A stretch of 64,000 bases of DNA, taken from positions 124,001 through 188,000 of the forward strand of contig AP018272.1 in assembly GCA_003994795.1 (NCBI GenBank). Reading direction: 5' to 3'. This document shows positions 17,696 through 28,225 of this stretch, piece by piece; positions within the stretch are counted from its first letter, which is position 1, and each line of letters starts with the position of its first letter. The translations under genes and the position numbers were made by a program. Source of the stretch: Cylindrospermum sp. NIES-4074 (GTDB taxonomy: Bacteria; Cyanobacteriota; Cyanobacteriia; Cyanobacteriales; Nostocaceae). A model generated the notes under the pieces. The model ran no database searches and was not told the origin of the DNA. It saw nothing but the letters and a program-made list of their open reading frames with translations.

Positions 17696-17899
17696 TGCAA
17701 GCATTTAAATAGCACGAATACACGGTCTTTCTAAAGTCTTTACTGGATAAAGATGTTTAAACCTAAAATAGGCTAAATTATAAAGTGCCACAATCATTAT
17801 TATTAAAAGACTTTTGTATTTTAGATGTGTTTGACCTGAGCATCTCAATATTTAAGGGGATATTTTAGATCATATAAAATCTAACAAACACTAATTACC

Positions 17900-20800
17900 T
17901 TGAAATCCATCAACAATCTTTCACCAAAAGAAAAACGTGCGCTTCTTGCACAGCTTCTTCAGCAAAAAGCTAGCGAATCTTACTCTGCTCCTCTCTCCTT
18001 TGCCCAGCAGCGGTTATGGTTTTTCGACCAATTAGAACCTGAGAGTACTGCTTATAATATGCCAGCCGTTTATCGACTAACGGGTATATTAAATATTACT
18101 GCATTAGAGCAAAGTTTAAATGAAATTTGGCAACGTCACTCCATTTTAAGAACTATCTTCCCATCTGTAGATGGACAACCAAGCCAAGTTGTACTAGAAG
18201 ACGTAAATTTCACATTATCATTAATTGACCTGAAGGAAATTCCTGACCTGCATAAGGAAGCGTCTGTTGAAAGCTTTGCTATTGAAGAAGCCCAACAGAC
18301 CTTTGACCTGGAACAAGGTCCGTTGTTTCGTGCAAGACTCTTGTGTTTAAAAGCAACCGAGCATGTGCTGCTGTTAACAATGCACCACATTGTTTATGAT
18401 GGCTGGTCATACAGCATATTCTTTGAGGAAATGGCAACGCTTTACTCAAACTTCTGTGTTGGTAAATCTCCACCATCGAAATCGCTTCCCATCCAGTATA
18501 CAGACTATGCTATTTGGCAACGTCAATGGCTACAAGGTGAAGTTCTAAAATCTCAGCTAGATTACTGGAAACAGCAGTTGGGTGGTAGCCTTCCCGTCCT
18601 CCAATTACCCACTGATTATCCACGGGAACTAGTCCAAACTTACCAAGGCGCATATCAATCTCTGGAACTGTCACTAGAGCTAACAGAAGCACTCAAAGCC
18701 CTAAGCCAGCAGGAGGGTGTTACTCTTTTTATGACCCTGCTAGCAGCATTCCAGACATTACTTTACCGATATTCAGGGCAAGAAGACATTATTGTTGGCA
18801 CTCCCATCGCTGGTCGCAACCAAGTAGAAACCGAATGGCTAATTGGTTTATTTGTTAATACCCTAGCAATACGCACTAACCTTTCAAATAACCCAACTTT
18901 CCGACAATTACTCAGCCAAGTTCGACAAGTAACCCTAGAAGCATACTCCCATCAAGACCTGCCCTTTGAGAAGCTAGTAGAAGAACTACAGCCAGAACGA
19001 GACCTCAGCCGTTCACCCTTATTTCAGGTAATGTTTGCCTTCCATAATACCCCAAGCCAACCTTGGGAACTTCCAGGACTGACCATTACTCCCCTAGAAA
19101 TTCATAATGGCACAGCAAAATTTGACCTTACCCTCGACCTGAAAGAAACTGCAGAAGGCATCAAAGGCGGTATTGAATATAACACAGACCTGTTTGAGTC
19201 TGCCACCATCACGCGAATGGTAGGGCATTTCCAAACCTTACTTGAAGGTATTGTCGCTAACCCACAACAGCATATTTTCGATTTACTTCTATTAACCCCA
19301 GGCGAACGCCATCAACTGTTAGTAAAGTGGAATAATACCCAAACTGATTACCCAAAAGATACTTGCATTCATCAATTATTTGCAGCCCAGGTAGAAAAAA
19401 CCCCAGATGCAGTAGCAGCCATCTTTGAAAGCCAGCAACTAACTTACCAGCAACTCAATCACCGTGCCAATCAACTAGCCCATTATCTCATATCATTGGG
19501 AGTCAAACCAGAAACTCCAGTGGGGATTTGTGTAGAGCGCTCCTTAAATCTAATCGTCGCACTTCTTGCCATTCTCAAAGCAGGTGCAGCCTACGTACCT
19601 CTAGACCCAGCCTATCCCCAAGAACGCCTCGCTTTCATGTTGGCAGATGCTACAGTTCCAATTCTATTAACTCAAAAGCAACTCATTGACAAACTCCCTT
19701 CACACCAAACCAAAGTAGTTTGCTTAGACACAGACTGGAAAACCATCACCCAAGAAAACTCAGACAACCCAATCACTGAAGTAAAACCTCATAATTTAGC
19801 CTACATCCTCTATACCTCCGGCTCCACAGGTCAACCCAAAGGAGTCACCATCGAACATCAAAATACAGTTAATTTTATACAATGGGCGCAAACAACCTTC
19901 ACCTCTTTCCAACTATCTGGGGTACTGGCCTCTACTTCCATCTGCTTCGACCTGAGCGTCTTCGAGTTATTCGTTCCCCTAAGTTGTGGCGGTAAAGTCA
20001 TCCTCGCCGAAACCGCCTTACACCTACCCACCCTCAAAGCCGCCCAAGATGTCACTTTAATTAATACAGTCCCCAGTGCGATCGCCGAATTACTCCGAGC
20101 CAACGCGATACCACAAAATGTGCGGACTGTCAATCTAGCTGGTGAACCTTTGTCGCTACAACTGGTAAACCAACTCTATCAACACCCATCTATTCAGGAA
20201 GTTTTCAATCTTTACGGACCGACTGAAGCTACTACCTACTCTACATTTAGCTTATGTTCCAGGCACAGCGACAAAGCAAGTAACTCCTCCATTGGTCGCC
20301 CCATTGCCAACACACAAATTTATATTCTCGACTCCCATCTTCACCCAGTCCCGATAGGAGTTCCTGGCGAACTGTACATTGGTGGCGCGGGGTTGGCACG
20401 GGGGTATTTCAACCGCCCAGAGTTAACACAAGAGAAATTCATTGCCAATCCCTTTAGCGATGAACCAGGTGAACGCCTTTACAAAACAGGCGACTTAGCT
20501 CGTTACCGTAGCGATGGTAACATTGAATTTCTTGGTCGCCTAGACAACCAAGTAAAAATTCGTGGTTTCCGCATTGAATTGGGAGAAATTGAAGAGGCGA
20601 TCGCACTCCACCCCAGTATACAGCAAACTGTTGTCACAGCTAGAGTTGATGACGCTGGTGACAAACGCCTAGTAGCCTATATCGTTCCTCACTCAGAACA
20701 GACACCCACCATAGACCAACTGCACCACTTCCTCAAACAGAAGTTACCAGAATATATGGTGCCTAGTGCCTTTGTTGTCTTAGACACCCTACCCCTAACA

Positions 20801-21163
20801 CCCAATGGGAAAATTGACCGGAACGCCTTACCTGACCCCGACTCTGCAAGACCCAACCTAAGAAAAACCTTTGTTGCACCCCGCACCGACATTGAACAGC
20901 AGATAGCCGACATCTGGACTTCTCTGCTCAAATTGGAAAAAGTCGGTATCCACGACAACTTCTTTACCTTAGGAGGACATTCCCTACTCGCCACTCAAGT
21001 GATTGCTCGTTTACGAGCCTCCTTCGGAATAGACTTTCCCGTGCGTACTGTATTTGAAGCACCGACTGTGGCACTTTTGGCAGAGCGCATTGAAACATTT
21101 CAGTGGGTAACAGAACAGTCGCAGATGGACATAATGAGCAACTATGAGGAAGGCGAACTATGA
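17900..21163 (+). CDS. NRPS module C-A-PCP, Ala-like pocket
   Basis: 1087 residues from TTG 17900 (MKSINNLSPKEKRALLAQLL is a typical NRPS N-terminus). The condensation domain spans ~30-470 with intact HHIVYDG at 162-168. The adenylation domain spans ~495-985 with LYTSGSTGQPKG near 637 and YKTGDLARY. Reading the ten pocket positions gives D-L-F-N-N-A-L-T-Y-K (FDLSVFE, INTVPS, NLAGE, NLYGPTEATTY), a code reported for alanine. The PCP has FFTLGGHSLLATQ, with Ser near 1027. No epimerase or thioesterase domain is present. The stop overlaps the next start (ATGA at 21160-21163), so the two proteins are translationally coupled and probably adjacent in the assembly line. Confidence 0.9.
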   Translation: MKSINNLSPKEKRALLAQLLQQKASESYSAPLSFAQQRLWFFDQLEPESTAYNMPAVYRLTGILNITALEQSLNEIWQRHSILRTIFPSVDGQPSQVVLEDVNFTLSLIDLKEIPDLHKEASVESFAIEEAQQTFDLEQGPLFRARLLCLKATEHVLLLTMHHIVYDGWSYSIFFEEMATLYSNFCVGKSPPSKSLPIQYTDYAIWQRQWLQGEVLKSQLDYWKQQLGGSLPVLQLPTDYPRELVQTYQGAYQSLELSLELTEALKALSQQEGVTLFMTLLAAFQTLLYRYSGQEDIIVGTPIAGRNQVETEWLIGLFVNTLAIRTNLSNNPTFRQLLSQVRQVTLEAYSHQDLPFEKLVEELQPERDLSRSPLFQVMFAFHNTPSQPWELPGLTITPLEIHNGTAKFDLTLDLKETAEGIKGGIEYNTDLFESATITRMVGHFQTLLEGIVANPQQHIFDLLLLTPGERHQLLVKWNNTQTDYPKDTCIHQLFAAQVEKTPDAVAAIFESQQLTYQQLNHRANQLAHYLISLGVKPETPVGICVERSLNLIVALLAILKAGAAYVPLDPAYPQERLAFMLADATVPILLTQKQLIDKLPSHQTKVVCLDTDWKTITQENSDNPITEVKPHNLAYILYTSGSTGQPKGVTIEHQNTVNFIQWAQTTFTSFQLSGVLASTSICFDLSVFELFVPLSCGGKVILAETALHLPTLKAAQDVTLINTVPSAIAELLRANAIPQNVRTVNLAGEPLSLQLVNQLYQHPSIQEVFNLYGPTEATTYSTFSLCSRHSDKASNSSIGRPIANTQIYILDSHLHPVPIGVPGELYIGGAGLARGYFNRPELTQEKFIANPFSDEPGERLYKTGDLARYRSDGNIEFLGRLDNQVKIRGFRIELGEIEEAIALHPSIQQTVVTARVDDAGDKRLVAYIVPHSEQTPTIDQLHHFLKQKLPEYMVPSAFVVLDTLPLTPNGKIDRNALPDPDSARPNLRKTFVAPRTDIEQQIADIWTSLLKLEKVGIHDNFFTLGGHSLLATQVIARLRASFGIDFPVRTVFEAPTVALLAERIETFQWVTEQSQMDIMSNYEEGEL

Positions 21164-24100
21164 AAACAATTGATGAGTTTTTATCGGAGCTACGCAGTAA
21201 AGATGTCAACTTGTGGGTACAAGGAGATCGCCTACGTTACAAAGCTCCCCCTCAAACATTAACACCTAACCTGCTACAAGAACTCAAAGAGCGCAAACCA
21301 GAAATATTGGCATTTTTAAACCAAGTCAATGCTGCTGTCAATTCTAAGCTTACCTCGATATTACCAGCACCACAGGAGACGAATTTACCTCTTTCCTTTG
21401 CCCAAACTAGACTTTGGTTCTTCAATCAATTGGAACCTGACAGTAGTGCTTATAATATGCCGACCGCTTATCGACTCACTGGTGTCATTCATGTTACGGC
21501 TTTAGAGCAGAGTCTAAATGAAATTTGGCAACGTCACTCCATCCTCAGAACTGTCTTCCCATCTGTGGATGGAAAACCCAGCCAAGTCATCTTAAAAGAT
21601 GTAAATTTTACATTATCATTAATCGACCTAGAAAACATACCAGAAACAGAAAGACTTGCACAAGCGCAATACCTTGCTACTCAAGAAACCCAGCAACCCT
21701 TTGACTTGGCACATGGGCCGTTGTTTCGCGCCAAGCTCTTGTGCCTAACAACAACAGAGCATGTATTACTATTAACAATGCACCATATTGTTTACGATGG
21801 CTGGTCTGACAGCATATTCTTTCAAGAATTGGCAACACTGTACTCAGCCTTCTGTGCTGGTCAACCTTCACCATTAAAGAAACTCCCTATCCAGTATGCT
21901 GATTTTGCTGTTTGGCAGCGTCAATACTTACAGGGTGAAGTCCTAGAATCTCAGCTATCTTATTGGAAACAGCAGCTCGGTAGTAGCTTTCCCCTGCTCC
22001 AGTTACCAACTGACTATCCACGTCCAGCAGTCCAAACTTATCGGGGTGCGTCTCAATCTCTTGAACTATCCAACAATTTAGTCATCGCACTAAAATCACT
22101 CTCCCAAAGCTCAGGAGCCACATTATTCATGACCATGCTAGCGGCATTCAAAATTTTGCTCTACCGCTATTCAGGTCAAGAAAATATTATCGTTGGTACT
22201 CCCATCGCTGGTCGCCAGCATATAGAAACAGAAGGGTTGATTGGCTTATTCCTCAACTCTCTAGCACTATGTACTGACTTATCTGCTATCCCTACTTTTC
22301 GGCAACTGTTAAGTCGAGTGCGGGAAGTTACTTTGGGAGCCTATGCTCATCAAGACCTACCTTTTGAAAAACTGGTAGAGGAAATACAACCGGAGCGTTC
22401 TTTAAGCCATGCACCTATATTTCAAGTATGGTTTAATATGCTCAATTTTACAGATAGTAAACTCGAATTGTCTGGTTTGCAGGTAGATACCATTTCGATT
22501 ACAGGAAATACTTCAAAATTTGATTTAACGCTCTATGTTAGAGAACATGAGAAAGGAATTTATCTGCAATTAGTTTACAGTACAGATATATTTACACCAG
22601 AACGGATAGCAGAAATACTCACTCAATATGAGCATTTGTTGGTACAGATTAGTGAAAGCCCAGACGAAAAAATTACAAATTTTTTCTTGGTAACTCCCAA
22701 AGCTAAATTACTTTTACCTGCGCCCAACGAAATACTGATGCCTCAATGGTCGGGTGCTGTCCATACACACTTTACTCAACAAGCTAGACAAGTTCCGCAA
22801 GATTTAGCAGTTGTGGATGCACGAGTTGCATGGAATTATGCAGAACTTGAAGAACGTACAAATCAACTGGCAAATTACTTACTAGAAAATGGTATAGGCA
22901 AGGGGGAAGTCGTTGCTATCTATGGTCAACGTAGTGCATGGCTGGTACTAGCTATTATTGGCGTTCTTAAAGCAGGTGCTACCTTTTTGATTTTAGATCC
23001 TGCTTATCCAACTTCCCGTTTGCTTGATTGTTTAAATCTTGCATCACCTCGTGGTTGGCTGGAAATTGCAGATGCTGGAGAAATACCAAATGCGTTGAAA
23101 GAATTTGTTAGTAATTTATCATGTTGTTTTTACCTTCAGCTTTCCCAGTCCTTACTACTAACGAGTTATTCGACTAAAAACCCAGAAGTAGAAATTGACC
23201 CAGACGATTTAGCCTATCTTGCCTTTACCTCCGGTTCTACAGGCAAACCCCAAGGAATTATCGGTACTCACAGACCTTTGTCCCATTTTATCGAATGGCA
23301 TTGTCAGACTTTTGGTCTAAATCAATCAGATCGGTTTAGCTTACTTTCGGGACTTTCCCATGACCCCTTACTGCGGGATATCTTCACCCCGCTGTGGTTG
23401 GGAGCGACCTTATGTATTCCTCAGCAACAGCATATTGAAACACCAGGACGATTAGCTGTTTGGATGCAGCAACAAAAAGTTAGCATTGCTCATCTGACAC
23501 CAGCAATGGGACAACTCCTGATTGAAAGCACTTCAACTATTACTCAGCTTCCGCAACTTCGTTATGTTTTTTTTGGTGGTGATTCCTTAACTAGATATGA
23601 TGTCACCAAAATTAAATCTATCGCGTCAACAGCTACCTGTGTGAATTTTTATGGCGCTACTGAAACTCCCCAGGCAATGGGTTATTTTATCATTCCTAAT
23701 CCAGAAGACAAGTTAAAAGGTCAGTCAACAAGTATTAAAGATACCATTCCTTTAGGCAAAGGAATTGAAGATGTTCAATTGCTAATTATTAACCCTACAC
23801 AACAGTTAGCTGGGATAGGCGAAATAGGCGAAATATATGTTCGCACTCCTTATTTGTCTAAAGGGTACTTAGCTGATGATCTACTGACTCAAGAGCGATT
23901 TATTATCAATCCATTTACCAATATAAATGGAGATCGCCTTTACAAAACTGGCGATTTAGCCCGTTACCTCCCGGATGGTAACATTGAATTCTTGGGTCGC
24001 CGAGATGATCAAATTAAAATTCGTGGTTACCGCATCCAGTTAGCAGAGATTGAATCAAAACTGAGCCAACACTATGCCGTTCAAGAAAGTTTAGTTACAG

Positions 24101-26358
24101 CAACATTTGACATAACAGGCGACAAGCGTCTAGTAGCCTATATCATTCCGAGTAAAAATCAGTCACCAACAACTAACGAACTACAAAGCTTCCTAAAACA
24201 GAAGTTACCAGAGTATATGTTGCCGAGAGCATTTGTACGGCTAGATGCTCTACCTCTGACTCCCAATGGAAAAATAGATTATAAAGCCTTACCAATACCC
24301 ACCCATAGTAGGCAAGAGTCGGCAGCAACCTTTGTGGCTCCTAGAAATAAGTTGGAATTTCATCTGACAAAGATTTGGGAGAATGTTTTAGGTATTCAAC
24401 CTATTAGTATCAAGGATAACTTTTTTGACCTGGGAGGTCATTCACTTTTAGCAGTACGCCTGTTCGCAGAAATTGAAAAGGCTTTCAATAAACATTTTCC
24501 CTTATCTACTCTGTTCCAAAAACCGACAATTGAGGAATTAGCAAGCATTTTACACCAAGAGCAACGGTTAGTGCCTGAATCCTTAGTCTTGGCAATTCAA
24601 CCAAATGGTTCCAAACTACCTCTTTACCTGATCAATGCCCTTGGTACAGGAATGTTTGCCTATAGTAATTTAGCAAGGTATCTGGGTTCAGAGCAACCTG
24701 TTTATGGAATACAAGCACTAGGATTGGATGGGCAACAACCCCCCCACACAACAATAGAGGACATGGCAAAAGAATACATCAAAGCTATACGTATTTTACA
24801 GCCACAAGATCCATACTTGTTAGGAGGTTTGTCCTCTGGAGGAGTAGTAGCATTTGAAATGGCACGCCAACTCCAGGATCAAGGACATAGGGTAGCTTTA
24901 GTAGCGTTGATTGATTCTTACTCTCCCAAATCGCTACAATCGAAAAATAATAGCATATCTAAAAACTCTAGTTTTTTACAGAAATATAAACATAATATTC
25001 TGCGTAGAGAAACATCTTTACTGTTGAGTGATATAATAATATTTTTAAGTACGTCTCAATTTTCTGCTCAAGAGAAGTTGTCTTACGTTATAGAGACAAT
25101 GAAGAAGGTCTGGGAAAAAATTGAGAATAAATTGGATACAATTTTATACAAGCTTTATCATCCTAATAGAGATTTCCTGCCTTATACTGCTCGTCAAGCC
25201 TTGGTTAAAGAAGCTGCTCGTCAAGCAATTATTAACTATAATCCTCAAATATATCAAAACAAAGTAACTCTTTTTCGAGCTAGTGAAACACCAAACGAAT
25301 ATCATTTAGGATGGCAGGATTTAGCTACTGGTGGTTTAGAAATTCATGAAGTTCCTGGTGATCACAGAACTATTATTGCAGAACCTAATATCCGAATTTT
25401 AGCTGAAAACTTGAATAGTTGTATAGAACAGACACAGGCAGAAACTTTAGAAACCAATAGTTCAAAACCTCAGAAATTAACAATAGAGGTTGAGAATTTA
25501 ACTAACCATAATACTCAAGCAAACTCGTCAGTTATTTGTCCCTCACTAATAGCCATTCAAACAAGTGGTTTGAAACCTCCTCTATTTTGCATTCATGCTC
25601 TTGGCACAAGCGTATTATACTACCGAGATTTAGCGCGTCATTTAGGTAAAGAGCAACCATTTTATGCCTTACAACCACAGGGGCTAGATGGAAAATATGC
25701 TCCTTTCACTCGAATTGAAGACATGGCATCTCATTATATTAAAGAAATACAAACTATTCAGTCAGAAGGCCCTTATTTTTTAGGAGGCTCTTCCTTTGGA
25801 GGTTGGGTAGCTTGGGAAATAGCCCAGCAACTCCATAGACAAGGACACGAGATAGCTTTATTAGCTTTATTTGATACTAAAGGTTTGGGTTATCTCAAAC
25901 GAATGTCTGGTAAAAAGCGATTATGGAATCACTTAAATAAATTGCAAGAATACGGAGCTAATTATATTTTGCAAAAAGCGATAGGAAAAGTCCAGTGGCT
26001 CAAAAATAGACTGCAAGCTACCAGCCATAAATATTTTCTGAAGTTTTCTTTGGAGAATTTGGAATTTTTATCTCCAAACGACTTCAAAGTAATTGTAGAA
26101 GAAGCTAACAGACAAGCGGCAAGAAACTATTCTTTAAAAGTTTACGAAGGTAAAGTTACACTTTTTCGAGCTATTGATCATCCTCAACCTCAAGGATGGT
26201 ACATTGACCCAAAAAAGGGCTGGGGGGAGCTAGCTCGTGGAGGTTTAGAGATTCACGATGTCCCTGGTAATCACGATTCCATGTTTAGACAACCCCACGT
26301 TCAGATTTTGGCTGAAAAATTGCAGACTTGCTTAGAAAAGGCTCAAACTAATGATTAA
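21160..26358 (+). CDS. NRPS terminal module: TubC docking - C - A - PCP - TE - TE
   Basis: 1732 residues. Residues 1-55 are a TubC-type docking domain (IDEFLSELRSKDVNLWVQGDRLRYKAP). The C domain runs from ~77 to 510 with HHIVYDG near 208. The A domain has LAFTSGSTGKPQG near 687 and an unusual A4 region (LSHDPLLRDIFTPLW); my reading of the pocket is D-P-R-H-F-G-F-Q-A, for which I offer no substrate. The PCP has FFDLGGHSL near 1091. Two type I thioesterase domains follow, with nucleophile motifs GGLSSGG (~1224) and GGSSFGG (~1543) and terminal histidines in PGDH and PGNH. Tandem TEs are known in some lipopeptide synthetases, where they release or cyclise product and proofread. Its place at the end of the NRPS row makes this the release module. 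Confidence 0.9.
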   Translation: MKTIDEFLSELRSKDVNLWVQGDRLRYKAPPQTLTPNLLQELKERKPEILAFLNQVNAAVNSKLTSILPAPQETNLPLSFAQTRLWFFNQLEPDSSAYNMPTAYRLTGVIHVTALEQSLNEIWQRHSILRTVFPSVDGKPSQVILKDVNFTLSLIDLENIPETERLAQAQYLATQETQQPFDLAHGPLFRAKLLCLTTTEHVLLLTMHHIVYDGWSDSIFFQELATLYSAFCAGQPSPLKKLPIQYADFAVWQRQYLQGEVLESQLSYWKQQLGSSFPLLQLPTDYPRPAVQTYRGASQSLELSNNLVIALKSLSQSSGATLFMTMLAAFKILLYRYSGQENIIVGTPIAGRQHIETEGLIGLFLNSLALCTDLSAIPTFRQLLSRVREVTLGAYAHQDLPFEKLVEEIQPERSLSHAPIFQVWFNMLNFTDSKLELSGLQVDTISITGNTSKFDLTLYVREHEKGIYLQLVYSTDIFTPERIAEILTQYEHLLVQISESPDEKITNFFLVTPKAKLLLPAPNEILMPQWSGAVHTHFTQQARQVPQDLAVVDARVAWNYAELEERTNQLANYLLENGIGKGEVVAIYGQRSAWLVLAIIGVLKAGATFLILDPAYPTSRLLDCLNLASPRGWLEIADAGEIPNALKEFVSNLSCCFYLQLSQSLLLTSYSTKNPEVEIDPDDLAYLAFTSGSTGKPQGIIGTHRPLSHFIEWHCQTFGLNQSDRFSLLSGLSHDPLLRDIFTPLWLGATLCIPQQQHIETPGRLAVWMQQQKVSIAHLTPAMGQLLIESTSTITQLPQLRYVFFGGDSLTRYDVTKIKSIASTATCVNFYGATETPQAMGYFIIPNPEDKLKGQSTSIKDTIPLGKGIEDVQLLIINPTQQLAGIGEIGEIYVRTPYLSKGYLADDLLTQERFIINPFTNINGDRLYKTGDLARYLPDGNIEFLGRRDDQIKIRGYRIQLAEIESKLSQHYAVQESLVTATFDITGDKRLVAYIIPSKNQSPTTNELQSFLKQKLPEYMLPRAFVRLDALPLTPNGKIDYKALPIPTHSRQESAATFVAPRNKLEFHLTKIWENVLGIQPISIKDNFFDLGGHSLLAVRLFAEIEKAFNKHFPLSTLFQKPTIEELASILHQEQRLVPESLVLAIQPNGSKLPLYLINALGTGMFAYSNLARYLGSEQPVYGIQALGLDGQQPPHTTIEDMAKEYIKAIRILQPQDPYLLGGLSSGGVVAFEMARQLQDQGHRVALVALIDSYSPKSLQSKNNSISKNSSFLQKYKHNILRRETSLLLSDIIIFLSTSQFSAQEKLSYVIETMKKVWEKIENKLDTILYKLYHPNRDFLPYTARQALVKEAARQAIINYNPQIYQNKVTLFRASETPNEYHLGWQDLATGGLEIHEVPGDHRTIIAEPNIRILAENLNSCIEQTQAETLETNSSKPQKLTIEVENLTNHNTQANSSVICPSLIAIQTSGLKPPLFCIHALGTSVLYYRDLARHLGKEQPFYALQPQGLDGKYAPFTRIEDMASHYIKEIQTIQSEGPYFLGGSSFGGWVAWEIAQQLHRQGHEIALLALFDTKGLGYLKRMSGKKRLWNHLNKLQEYGANYILQKAIGKVQWLKNRLQATSHKYFLKFSLENLEFLSPNDFKVIVEEANRQAARNYSLKVYEGKVTLFRAIDHPQPQGWYIDPKKGWGELARGGLEIHDVPGNHDSMFRQPHVQILAEKLQTCLEKAQTND

Positions 26359-26372
26359 GGTGTTTATTACCC

Positions 26373-28010
26373 ATGAATCTTCTCCGTTTCTTGCTACAGC
26401 TGTCACCTGGTATTGTTGGGCTAGCAATAGTATCTGGTTTACTCAGTGGTATCTGCAACGCCAGCCTGATCACTCTAATTCACCAAGCCTTGAGTAATAC
26501 AAACCCCACCGGCATACAACTAGGCTGGAGCTTTGCTGGACTCGGAATCCTCTCATTGCTCACCGCTCTAACTTCCCAATTACTGTTGTCATACATTTAT
26601 CGTCAAGCGGTTTTTGATTTGCAAATACATTTGAGTTGCCAAATTCTTAATGCTCCCTTACGTCAGCTAGAAGAAATTGGCAATGCTCCACTTTTAGCTA
26701 TCCTTATTGAGGATGTTACCACAATCGGCAGTTCTCTGTTACCGATGCTTCCACTTTGCTCTGACATTGTGATTGTGGTTGTCTGTTTAATATATTTGTG
26801 CTGGCTTTCTTGGAGCATATTTTTAGGGATACTGGGTTTTATTATCCTTGGTTTTGTTATTTACAAGATATTACTACATAGAGGAGAGAAGAGTCTCCAG
26901 CTTGCTAGAGATGAAATCAGTATTTTATTTGACCATTTTCGCACTATTACTGATGGAGTCAAAGAACTCAAGCTTAATAACCGTCGCCGCACAGATTTTT
27001 TTAAACAATTTCTCCAACCTACTGCTGCTTCCATCCAAAAAAGCTTTTTTATTTGGAGCGCTTTCCACTCTTTTTCTAGCACATGGGGGCGTTTCCTGAT
27101 TTTTTTTATTACTGGCTTGATGCTTTTTGTTTTACCTACTTTACTGAAGCTCAACATCCAAATTTTAACTGGTTATATCCTGACGCTTCTCTACCTGAGA
27201 TCGATGTTGTCATCTATCATGGGTGCGATACCTGCTTTATCGCGTGCCAACGTTGCTTTTGAAAAGATAGAGGCGCTGGGCTTACAGATGGTAGCTGAGT
27301 CTAAAAATGTAAATTTAATTAGCCAGCCAGTATCAAAACTTTCTTTTAAACATTTGGAGCTAGTTGATGTCACTCACTCTTACTACCACGATGGAGAGGA
27401 TAGTAATTTCACTCTTGGCCCTATCAACTTCAGTTTTTCTGACGGAGAATTGGTTTTCTTGATCGGAGGTAACGGCAGTGGCAAGACTACTTTCGCTAAA
27501 CTGCTCACAGGTCTTTATACTCCTGAAACCGGGGAAATCTATTTAGATGGAAAGGTGATTACTGACGAAAACCGAGACTGGTATCGCCAACATTTTTCTG
27601 TTGTCTTCTCTGATTTCTACCTCTTTGATACTCTTCTAGGTTTGGACAGTGATAATCTTGATGAGCAAGCACTGGAATACCTAGTTCAACTTCAGTTAGA
27701 CCGTAAAGTGCGAGTGAAAGATGGGATACTTTCTACTACTGCCTTATCCAGTGGACAGCGTAAACGCCTGGCTTTACTCACAGCTTATTTGGAAGACCGC
27801 CCTTTTTATATCTTTGATGAATGGACTTCAAACCAAGATCCTCTGTTCAAAGATATCTTTTACACACAAATTTTACCGACACTTAAAGCTAGAGGCAAGA
27901 CAGTGTTAGTGATCAGCCATGATGATAAGTATTTTCATTTAGCATCTCGCATCATCAGGCTGGAGTACGGTCAACTTATAGGGGTAGATATAGCGAAGAC
28001 ACTGACTTGA
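26373..28010 (+). CDS. ABC exporter, SyrD/PvdE (cyclic peptide) type
   Basis: 545 residues. About 1-300 is a six-helix transmembrane domain (LLQLSPGIVGLAIVSGLLSG, LLTALTSQLLLSYI, later LIFFITGLMLFVLP). About 330-545 is the nucleotide-binding domain with Walker A GGNGSGKTT (~365), signature LSSGQRKRLAL (~458), Walker B FYIFDEW (~479) and H-loop VISHDDKYF. The family exports cyclic or linear peptides and siderophore precursors across the inner membrane, usually as a homodimer. The gene starts 14 bp after the terminal NRPS gene and very likely belongs to the same operon, exporting its product. Confidence 0.9.
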   Translation: MNLLRFLLQLSPGIVGLAIVSGLLSGICNASLITLIHQALSNTNPTGIQLGWSFAGLGILSLLTALTSQLLLSYIYRQAVFDLQIHLSCQILNAPLRQLEEIGNAPLLAILIEDVTTIGSSLLPMLPLCSDIVIVVVCLIYLCWLSWSIFLGILGFIILGFVIYKILLHRGEKSLQLARDEISILFDHFRTITDGVKELKLNNRRRTDFFKQFLQPTAASIQKSFFIWSAFHSFSSTWGRFLIFFITGLMLFVLPTLLKLNIQILTGYILTLLYLRSMLSSIMGAIPALSRANVAFEKIEALGLQMVAESKNVNLISQPVSKLSFKHLELVDVTHSYYHDGEDSNFTLGPINFSFSDGELVFLIGGNGSGKTTFAKLLTGLYTPETGEIYLDGKVITDENRDWYRQHFSVVFSDFYLFDTLLGLDSDNLDEQALEYLVQLQLDRKVRVKDGILSTTALSSGQRKRLALLTAYLEDRPFYIFDEWTSNQDPLFKDIFYTQILPTLKARGKTVLVISHDDKYFHLASRIIRLEYGQLIGVDIAKTLT

Positions 28011-28022
28011 AAATCTAACCGC

Positions 28023-28157
28023 TGTGGGTTCGCAGACTAAGTGAAATTTTCTGAACGCAATAATAGGGGTTTCGGCGGATTTGTTTCAGACTTAGTGAAA
28101 CTGGATTCGCAGACTAAGTGAAATTTACCTACCAAATTCGCGGACTTATTGAAATTT
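28023..28157. repeat. Tn7-like left end with four transposase-binding-type repeats
   Basis: Copies of TTCGCAGACTAAGTGAAATT occur at 28029-28049, 28084-28100 (variant CAGACTTAGTGAAA), 28106-28126 and 28137-28157 (variant GCGGACTTATTGAAA). Wide and uneven spacing is as in the left end of Tn7. Confidence 0.75.
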
Positions 28158-28225
28158 ACCACCAAAATAACAAGCAAGGGCTGAATTGATTGTTGTATAA
28201 GGATTGTAGCTGATTTGTTTCGCAC

